Source: Yamadazyma tenuis (lineage: Eukaryota > Ascomycota > Pichiomycetes > Serinales > Debaryomycetaceae). Taken from it: a DNA stretch of 64,000 nt. Location of the stretch: contig NC_089466.1 in NCBI RefSeq assembly GCF_029203305.1, positions 992,001 through 1,056,000 of the forward strand, read 5' to 3'. The translations under genes were made by a program, and so were the position numbers. A model generated the notes under the pieces. The model worked only from the letters and a program-made list of their open reading frames with translations. It ran no database searches and had not been told where the DNA came from. Positions 58,235-64,000 of this stretch are shown piece after piece. Each line of letters begins with the position of its first letter. Positions within the stretch are counted from its first letter, which is position 1.

Positions 58235-58457
58235 GGGGTTCCGGGCAGAGGGTTGGGCGACGCGGTAGGTTGGGGAGAAGGGGTGCTAGAGTTGGGGATA
58301 GATGGTGCGGGAGGTGGGCGTCTCACGGCGCGGAACTGACGAGGGGGAAAAAAGAGGGGTGAAGAGCCGGTCGCGATCGGGGCCAACTTTCTGGTCGACG
58401 ACTTTTTGCAATTCCGGTCTGCTCCAGGAAGACAGCGGTCACAGCACACCGGTCTTA

Positions 58458-58561
58458 ACACGACTCCAACCTCCTAGCAATTGGGGGCCACACGACCACA
58501 TCTGGAATATTCTGGCGGCAACACGACCCCATCCCTCGCGTATATTAGCCCTCGACACGAC
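58458..58561 (+). promoter_or_regulatory. phased array of four ACACGAC elements
   Basis: ACACGAC occurs at 58458-58464, 58490-58496, 58521-58527 and 58555-58561. Start-to-start spacing is 32, 31 and 34 bp, close to three helical turns. Following bases vary (TCC, CAC, CCC, CCC). This suggests repeated binding of one factor on the same helix face in the YHM2/desaturase promoter. Confidence 0.6.
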
Positions 58562-58976
58562 CCCGATTGGTGCATTAGATCCTTGCTTATTGGCGCACTG
58601 ATCTGCTTATCTGGGAAACCGAGGGTTGTTTTTTTCCGCCCTTGTCTATTTCCGAGGGGTAAAACTACTTCCACTCAGCCGCTTTGCACTGCTCAACCGT
58701 TTTGATGGGTGCATGGGGCAGACTCGTTTTCCAATCCACCAGTGGGTGGGAGCCAATTAATCATCTACCATCCATCATGACGTCTATCACCCTCACATCA
58801 CTTTCCCTTCCACCCCATTTATACCCCAATTAGACCTCCCTGGTAACCCGTTTTTGCTCCCATCAAAGTGGTCCAACAAATTGCATCGGGTGATAGGCGC
58901 ACGCCCGCCTGTGCAGTTTTTGGGCCCGCAAATAATTTTGTAATTTCCTAACTTCTTCTTCTTTGCAAACTACACC

Positions 58977-60251
58977 ATGAGTCAAGTCTTCAATAGTTCA
59001 AGCGGGTCCAATGCCGACTCCACCGCTACTACCACCGGTGCTGCCACCATCAGCAAGGCCGGAAACATCGCCTCGTTCTCCCCATCGCTGCCGCTCACTG
59101 CCATCGACACCTACGGGAACACGTTCGAAGTGCCTGATTTCACCATCAAAGACATTTTATCCGCCATCCCCAAACACTGCTACAACCGGTCAATGGTCTT
59201 GGGATTCTACTATGTGCTCCGCGATATTGCCTTGTTGCTTGTGGCCGGGTACATTGCCAATACCTACGTCCCCATGATCCCCAGTAAGTTGGCTCGTACC
59301 GCCGCTTACGCCGGATACGCATATTTCCAGGGATTGGTTTCCACCGGCTTGTGGGTTTTGGCTCACGAGTGTGGCCACCAGGCGTTCAGTAACTATGGCT
59401 TTGTCAACGATGCCGTCGGATGGGTGTTGCACTCATACCTCATGGTACCATACTTTTCGTGGAAATACTCCCACTCGATGCACCACAAATCCACCGGTAA
59501 CTTGGCCCGTGACATGACGTTTGTCCCCAAAAACAAGCAGGAGTACTTGAAGGCCAAGGGCGCCGTCGACTTGGATGATCTCTTGGAAGATTCCCCCATC
59601 TACACATTGGTGCAGTTGGTGGTACAACAGCTTTTTGGATGGATCGCCTATTTGTTTGCCAACGTCTCAGGCCAGAGATTGACGAATGTGCTGGCGATGC
59701 GTAAAAACCACTTTAACCCCAACTCGGTGTTGTTTGACAGAAAGGCTTACTGGTACATTTTACTCTCGGATTTGGGACTCATCACCATGGGATTTGTGTT
59801 GTATAATGTGTACAAGCGGTTTGGTGGGTTCAGCTTGTTGATCAACTGGGTATTGCCATATATCTTGGTGAACCACTGGTTGGTTTTCATCACCTTTTTG
59901 CAGCACTCAGACCCTGAATTACCTCATTATGAGGCTCATCAATGGAACTTTGCTAGGGGAGCTGCCACCACCATCGACCGTGAGTTTGGGTTTGTGGGTG
60001 AGTACCTTTTCCATGATATCATCGAGACCCATGTGTTGCACCACTTTGTGTCAAGAATTCCCTTCTATAATGCCAGAGAGGCCAGCGAAGCCATCAAAAA
60101 GGTCATGGGAAAGCACTACCGTCACACCGATGAAAGTATGTGGGTGTCATTGTGGAAGTCAGGTAGATGGTGCCAGTATGTGGACGGAGACAATGGGGTC
60201 ATGATGTACAGAAACGTCAATGGGCTCGGCATGGGCACCAAGTTGAAGTAG
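58977..60251 (+). CDS. FAD2: delta-12 (or omega-3) fatty acid desaturase
   Basis: A 424-residue membrane desaturase. All three histidine boxes are intact: H-E-C-G-H at 130-134, H-S-M-H-H at 166-170, and H-V-L-H-H at 352-356, which bind the di-iron centre. Four main membrane helices lie between them. The N-terminus (1-45) is Ser/Thr-rich. In the ER it desaturates acyl chains at the delta-12 position. CTG-clade yeasts also have a FAD3 omega-3 paralogue, and the boxes do not separate the two, so FAD2 is tentative. It converges on the STE14 copy at 60293. Confidence 0.88.
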   Translation: MSQVFNSSSGSNADSTATTTGAATISKAGNIASFSPSLPLTAIDTYGNTFEVPDFTIKDILSAIPKHCYNRSMVLGFYYVLRDIALLLVAGYIANTYVPMIPSKLARTAAYAGYAYFQGLVSTGLWVLAHECGHQAFSNYGFVNDAVGWVLHSYLMVPYFSWKYSHSMHHKSTGNLARDMTFVPKNKQEYLKAKGAVDLDDLLEDSPIYTLVQLVVQQLFGWIAYLFANVSGQRLTNVLAMRKNHFNPNSVLFDRKAYWYILLSDLGLITMGFVLYNVYKRFGGFSLLINWVLPYILVNHWLVFITFLQHSDPELPHYEAHQWNFARGAATTIDREFGFVGEYLFHDIIETHVLHHFVSRIPFYNAREASEAIKKVMGKHYRHTDESMWVSLWKSGRWCQYVDGDNGVMMYRNVNGLGMGTKLK

Positions 60252-60292
60252 ATTAGATAAGATTAGATAACACTAAATAAACTACAGATGTT

Positions 60293-60958
60293 TTATGCAA
60301 TAAATGGAATCTTGGTCCCTACTCGCCGCCTATACTCCCGATAGTCGTCACCAAAGAACTGCACGAGGAACTTTTCTTCAAACTCGATTCGTGCCTTGAA
60401 AAACCTCCAGATCTTATACCCGGAATACCCAAGTACCACCCAGTTGTTCATATAAACCCGTAACCCCACAAACCACCAGAAAAAGCCAAAGTAGCTCGGG
60501 TGTCGACTGACGGCATACACCCCGTGTGTCACTAGGACGTGGTCATCGCTCTTTACTCGTTGAATATAATGGTTAAATGATGTTTTGGCAGTGTACATGC
60601 TCGCGGTCCTGAAAAACTGGCCCAACCCCATTAAAAATACCCCTAGATATTGCAATTGGATCACCGGACGGATCTCAAGCCATCTGAGCATGTAGTGCTC
60701 CACTAGGCTACACACGTTGACCAAAAGCAAGTCGTAGTCGGTCAAAATGAATGAGTCATCATCGACTTGGCTAGTGTTCCATACGCTGGTGGAGATGAAT
60801 TCAAGCAAGTGGAAGATGCATATGGAGAGCACATAGGACGATAGGTGGAAAAAGCCGGGTTCAAACATGAAGCTGAGGCATGTAGATATGACGGCACCAA
60901 GGGCCACCGACTTGGCACACACTACAGTGAGGTTGACTTTGGAGGGATCATAGGACAT
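60293..60958 (-). CDS. STE14: isoprenylcysteine carboxyl methyltransferase, copy A
   Basis: A 221-residue ICMT with about six membrane helices. It carries the catalytic C-terminal signature: N-H-Y-I, S-R-H-P-S-Y-F-G-F-F-W-W, a Glu pair in F-E-E-K-F-L, and R-V-G-T-K-I-P-F-I. In the ER it methylates prenylated CaaX proteins such as a-factor, Ras and Skt5-like proteins. The frame has an earlier ATG at 61081, but that would overlap copy B; ATG 60958 gives a normal length (S. cerevisiae Ste14 is 239). The opposite copy starts only 55 bp away. Confidence 0.9.
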   Translation of the reverse strand: MSYDPSKVNLTVVCAKSVALGAVISTCLSFMFEPGFFHLSSYVLSICIFHLLEFISTSVWNTSQVDDDSFILTDYDLLLVNVCSLVEHYMLRWLEIRPVIQLQYLGVFLMGLGQFFRTASMYTAKTSFNHYIQRVKSDDHVLVTHGVYAVSRHPSYFGFFWWFVGLRVYMNNWVVLGYSGYKIWRFFKARIEFEEKFLVQFFGDDYREYRRRVGTKIPFIA

Positions 60959-61013
60959 TGCAGACACAGAGCATTTCGCAAATACCGCGCACTCTTCGCC
61001 CCATCTCTCACCC

Positions 61014-61661
61014 ATGTACAACCCCCAATCCAACAACACCACATACATCTGCCTTACATCGCTTGCACTTGGCATGGCCATAGCCCAGGCCCTTCTTTCC
61101 CGCCTGGTCCTCGCGGACTACGTCTTGCTTCTTTGTGGTTTCCACCTCAACGAGTTCATCTCCATCTGCCTCTACCTGCCGCAGTCCCTCACTCAAAACT
61201 CATTTTTGATCTGGAACAATCAGGGTAGCCGCGAGTACTGGACGGTCCAGCTCTTCACAGTGGTGGAATCAATGGTTCTCCGGCGGCACCCGCTAGATTT
61301 CGGTAAAACTGCCAATTCAATTGCATTTGTGGTTCTGACTCTAGGAATCGCTCTCCGGCACATCGCCATTAGACACCTAAGAACCGCATTTTCCCACTAT
61401 ATAGACCCACAGAACCCTCAATTGGTCACTTCTGGCATTTACTCATTCACTCGGCACCCCAGCTACCTCGGTTTCTACTTGTTCGTTGTGGGAATACAAG
61501 TATATCTCAACAACAGCATAATGTTGGTGGCTTCAATCCTAATGCTTCGACAGTTCCTCCAAACCCGAGTTCGGTTTGAAGAACATCACCTCACACGTAT
61601 CCATGGCGCCGCGTACACCGACTACAAGCTCCGGGTGGGCACATACATTCCATTTCTATAG
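61014..61661 (+). CDS. isoprenylcysteine carboxyl methyltransferase, copy B
   Basis: A 215-residue second ICMT-like protein, head to head with copy A. The active-site features are kept: S-H-Y-I, T-R-H-P-S-Y-L-G-F-Y, V-R-F-E-E-H-H-L and L-R-V-G-T-Y-I-P-F-L. The identity with copy A is limited outside these motifs, so the duplication is old. Both copies look catalytically competent. The last codon and stop share the palindrome CTATAG with the opposite ARC18 end. Its substrate preference is unknown. Confidence 0.87.
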   Translation: MYNPQSNNTTYICLTSLALGMAIAQALLSRLVLADYVLLLCGFHLNEFISICLYLPQSLTQNSFLIWNNQGSREYWTVQLFTVVESMVLRRHPLDFGKTANSIAFVVLTLGIALRHIAIRHLRTAFSHYIDPQNPQLVTSGIYSFTRHPSYLGFYLFVVGIQVYLNNSIMLVASILMLRQFLQTRVRFEEHHLTRIHGAAYTDYKLRVGTYIPFL

Positions 61662-62183
61662 ACTTTTATTCATAAACCTTCTCTTGGAGAACGCGAGCCA
61701 GTACTTACTGGGCACATCACTTGCAACATAAATCCGCTTCAACAACCGGTCCGATAACTCTTGTCTGAGCTGCTGCAAGTAGCCTCTTAACAACTCGGCC
61801 TCATTCTTGTTGGCGGGTGGTAAGTACATCGAGCTTAGGGGGAATCCTATGTCACCTGGCAACGCAAACGACTCCAACGAAATATTGTTCAAAATACGAG
61901 TGGCTTCTTTCAACCCCACGGTTTTGTTCAACTTGGACAAGCACTCAGACACAAACAAGATACCGTATATCAACACCCGGTCAGCCGGGCCCTTGATTTC
62001 GAAATTCTTGAAAAACGAGTTGGCACGAAACAAATCCAACACCTCTTCCACAATGTCATACTCTTGTTCGGTGGGGTATGAAGGTCCTCTAAACTTGGTC
62101 TTGAAAGGTAACAACACCATGTTTCCCACGGTCCGGTTAGAGGTGTCACTCTCACTCAAAAACGTCGAATGGTATGCTGGCAT
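61656..62183 (-). CDS. ARC18: Arp2/3 complex subunit ARPC3 (Arc18)
   Basis: A 175-residue ARPC3/p21-Arc. The N-terminal M-P-A-Y-H-S-T-F, the P-F-K-T-K-F-R-G-P block, the F-K-N-F-E-I-K-G-P-A-D-R-V-L-I-Y-G strand-helix and the C-terminal L-A-F-S-K-R-R-F-M segment are family signatures. It is a structural subunit of the Arp2/3 actin nucleator at endocytic patches. Its coding end overlaps the STE14 copy B coding end by six bases. Confidence 0.95.
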   Translation of the reverse strand: MPAYHSTFLSESDTSNRTVGNMVLLPFKTKFRGPSYPTEQEYDIVEEVLDLFRANSFFKNFEIKGPADRVLIYGILFVSECLSKLNKTVGLKEATRILNNISLESFALPGDIGFPLSSMYLPPANKNEAELLRGYLQQLRQELSDRLLKRIYVASDVPSKYWLAFSKRRFMNKSL

Positions 62184-62523
62184 ATTGTGTAGCTAGTCAG
62201 GCAAGGGAGTTTTGATGTAAACGTTCGCGCACTGCTCGCATGAAATTTTTCCACCTAGTACGTTTAGTAAGTTATCCGCAACAGTGACCAACCCCAAACA
62301 CACCAGTTATCCACTTCCGTGTGCCTCTAGTGTTGATTGCATTCCTGGATCGTGAAACGTGTTTCTTTGATAGTCCCCAGGCCCAAACACCCGCCGTTTC
62401 CAGTCTTTGTCTACCTTGTGTTTCTGTCCTCGTCTTATCGTCTTGTGGTGATTCGTTAAGCACAGAATCTATTTTCCTTTGTCCGGTTCTCCGTGCAATA
62501 TCTGTGTTCATTTCCCCGTCACT
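62184..62523 (+). promoter_or_regulatory. divergent intergenic region, ARC18 / ROM2
   Basis: About 340 bp. It is pyrimidine-rich toward ROM2 (tctgtcctcg, tttcctttgt). No TATA box or repeat is obvious. Confidence 0.35.
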
Positions 62524-64000
62524 ATGTCACAAGGAAACCATCCTTACCGCAAGCAAACCCAGACGGTTAACATACCCGATCACTTGCTTCCCCAAATCTT
62601 TGTGGACCAACAGCAGCGACCAAAAGGTCCACAGGAGTTGGGCGCTAATGGGCAGGGCCAGCCTCGTGCCAACAAGCCGTATCCACGAGTAAACACGTCT
62701 ACCGCCGTGTCGCCAGCAGGGCCCGAGGTTGCTCCTTTTCAGTCTCCCGTGTTGCAACACTATCACGAACAACAACTGCAACAGCAGCAGGCACCGTACC
62801 CTATTGATACCGAGTATCCTTCGAGGTTCCACCCTGTGCCCCAGCAACTGCAGCTGCAGCCCGTGCTGCCGGTGAACCAACAGCACCAGCCCATGGTTCC
62901 GTACCAGTATTCCCCGGTGCAGCAGTTTCCTGTTCATCAGCAGCCGATATCGCCTGCCAAGCAGCAGTTTTCACCTGTCAAACAGCAATTCCAGCCGGTT
63001 TCTCAGCACCTTCCAGGCCAAAACCCCCAACATCCACCAGTTCAACACCCCCAACATCTCCCAGGCCAACATCTCCCAGGCCAACACCCCCAACATCCGC
63101 CCCAGCAGCATCCGTACCACAACGGCAACGGCGTCAGAACAGCCTCAGCCTCGTCCCTCACCTACAGAAAACAAAACTCTTCTCAGGACTCGTTCAAGTA
63201 CTCTCGCCAAAATTCCAACGGGTACAATGATCCAAATCAGCAGTACAACCAACAGTTTCTGCAACAACCCCAACCACTCCAGCACCGGCCCATCCGCAAA
63301 CCTCCTGGTAACACTGCTCCCGTCGAAAATAGAAGAATTGTCTCGACTCCTTCGGTTCCTCAATTGGCTCCGACAAACTCAAAGTTCGACAACCGTACCA
63401 AGTCTTTGTCGTCAATGCTGCAAAAGTACCAGGGAACGTACCAGCAACCGCACATGCAGCCCATTCAGCAGGGCCAGCCAATGAAGCCCAGCCATAATTC
63501 CAAACTGTCGGTTTCAGGCTCTTCGTCCTCTTCTAACTCCAGTTCTAATATCCACCATTCTTTCTCATTGTCGTCCAAATCGAGGTCTTTTACGTCGTTG
63601 AGTAAACTCTCGTCATTATCAACCAAGAAATTCAATTCTTCTGCCTCGTCACAGGGGAAGCCTGTGGATAGAACCGTGTCATCGGGTACCATTGCTTCCA
63701 GCAGAACCATAATCCAAATGTCTAAAAAACCCCTGGTGTATCCCGCCATGTTATCTCGTGTGGCTCGCGTGTTCAGAGAATCTATTTTCTTGACCATCAA
63801 CACCAAAGATGGGTTGGAATACCACGACACATTCACCGGGAAGATGGCCGTGGATATCATCTGTCGAATCATCAGGACTAATGATAGAAACTTGGCCTTG
63901 TTGCTTGGACGGTCCTTGGACTCTCAAAAATTCTTTCATGATGTCACTTATCAGCACCGTTTAAGAGATTCCATTCACGAAGTGTATGCGTTCAATCACA
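62524..64000 (+). CDS. ROM2: Rho1 guanine nucleotide exchange factor Rom2, N-terminal part (runs off window)
   Basis: From the ATG at 62524 the frame is open to the window end (492 codons). The first 280 residues are Gln/Pro/His-rich, with small repeats such as L-P-G-Q-H and H-P-Q-H-P. Then comes a Ser-rich region and, from about 410, a DEP-domain-like segment (R-E-S-I-F-L-T-I-N-T-K-D-G-L-E-Y, with F-T-G-K-M-A-V-D-I-I). This order (disordered Gln-rich N-terminus, DEP, then presumably DH-PH-CNH beyond the window) is that of Rom1/Rom2, which activate Rho1 for wall integrity. Several CTG codons lie in the low-complexity part. Confidence 0.85.
   Translation, partial: MSQGNHPYRKQTQTVNIPDHLLPQIFVDQQQRPKGPQELGANGQGQPRANKPYPRVNTSTAVSPAGPEVAPFQSPVLQHYHEQQLQQQQAPYPIDTEYPSRFHPVPQQLQLQPVLPVNQQHQPMVPYQYSPVQQFPVHQQPISPAKQQFSPVKQQFQPVSQHLPGQNPQHPPVQHPQHLPGQHLPGQHPQHPPQQHPYHNGNGVRTASASSLTYRKQNSSQDSFKYSRQNSNGYNDPNQQYNQQFLQQPQPLQHRPIRKPPGNTAPVENRRIVSTPSVPQLAPTNSKFDNRTKSLSSMLQKYQGTYQQPHMQPIQQGQPMKPSHNSKLSVSGSSSSSNSSSNIHHSFSLSSKSRSFTSLSKLSSLSTKKFNSSASSQGKPVDRTVSSGTIASSRTIIQMSKKPLVYPAMLSRVARVFRESIFLTINTKDGLEYHDTFTGKMAVDIICRIIRTNDRNLALLLGRSLDSQKFFHDVTYQHRLRDSIHEVYAFNH

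Larger units (their letters stand above)
58149..58976. promoter_or_regulatory. 830-bp divergent intergenic region, YHM2 / desaturase
   Basis: A long region with several sequence features: a 10-bp palindrome CCGATATCGG at 58225-58234, a G-rich run around 58340-58360, and four ACACGAC copies between 58458 and 58561 spaced 31-34 bp. A tttatacccc TATA-like string lies near 58819. Open frames inside it have no coding character. Confidence 0.5.

Noticed and set aside
60959..61081. 41-residue N-terminal extension of STE14 copy A
   Set aside because: It would overlap the coding start of the opposite copy, has no ICMT homology, and the shorter form is of normal length.

Overview
This is a gene-dense chromosomal segment of an ascomycete yeast, almost certainly of the CUG-Ser clade (Debaryomycetaceae/Metschnikowiaceae). 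The best internal evidence is in the casein kinase I gene. The family-invariant serine of the Q-S-R-R-D-D motif is written there as CTG (8287-8289), so CTG is probably read as Ser. Gene order and content are those of a Candida/Debaryomyces-type nuclear genome: short intergenic regions, almost no introns, and no rRNA, tRNA, transposon or CRISPR visible. Protein sequences discussed here use Leu for CTG as a working translation, so CTG positions should be read as Ser. Several reading frames extend upstream only through TTG or GTG codons; each start given here is an in-frame ATG.

Layout: 1-9 kb holds a Bni4/Afr1-like PP1-binding C-terminus, a small unknown gene, an SDR reductase, CSL4 (exosome), PDR16 (PI transfer), ELA1 (elongin A), RPP1 (RNase P/MRP), CUZ1 (AN1/UBL) and YCK2 (palmitoylated casein kinase I). 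9-16.5 kb holds a 2OG-Fe(II) oxygenase, a methyltransferase, UBC6 (ERAD E2), SKT5/CHS4 (prenylated chitin-synthase activator) and a glycine-rich repeat protein. 16.5-31 kb holds KIP3, an AVT vacuolar amino-acid transporter, a ceramide synthase, SSN8 (cyclin C), a twice-spliced cyclophilin H, CAB2 (CoA synthesis), SAM50, CRZ1 and DIA4. 31-44 kb holds a KEN-box coiled-coil protein, SRO7, spliced DPM2, APM3, a FET3-type ferroxidase, a long gene-free stretch, a decayed nuclease-kinase-like gene and a CLD1/ICT1-type hydrolase. 44-64 kb holds UBA3, RAD52, a small RVxF protein, SME1, MUS81, PET123, NDC1, NHX1, SLY41, an unknown small ORF, YHM2, FAD2, a divergent pair of isoprenylcysteine methyltransferases (STE14 paralogues), ARC18 and the 5' half of ROM2, which runs off the end.

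Most genes are conserved housekeeping genes and do not form a single pathway. Some functional links do occur. Bni4-like protein and Skt5 belong to the same septin-chitin synthase III module, and Skt5 ends in a CaaX box whose processing would need an enzyme like the Ste14 pair. LAC1, FAD2 and PDR16 act on membrane lipids. CRZ1, ROM2, YCK2 and SKT5 bear on cell wall and stress control. The parts that deserve attention are: three previously unmarked spliceosomal introns (two of about 50 bp in cyclophilin H, one directly after the DPM2 start codon); the head-to-head ICMT pair; the disrupted gene at 40.5-42.5 kb; and several short tandem or phased repeat arrays in intergenic DNA.
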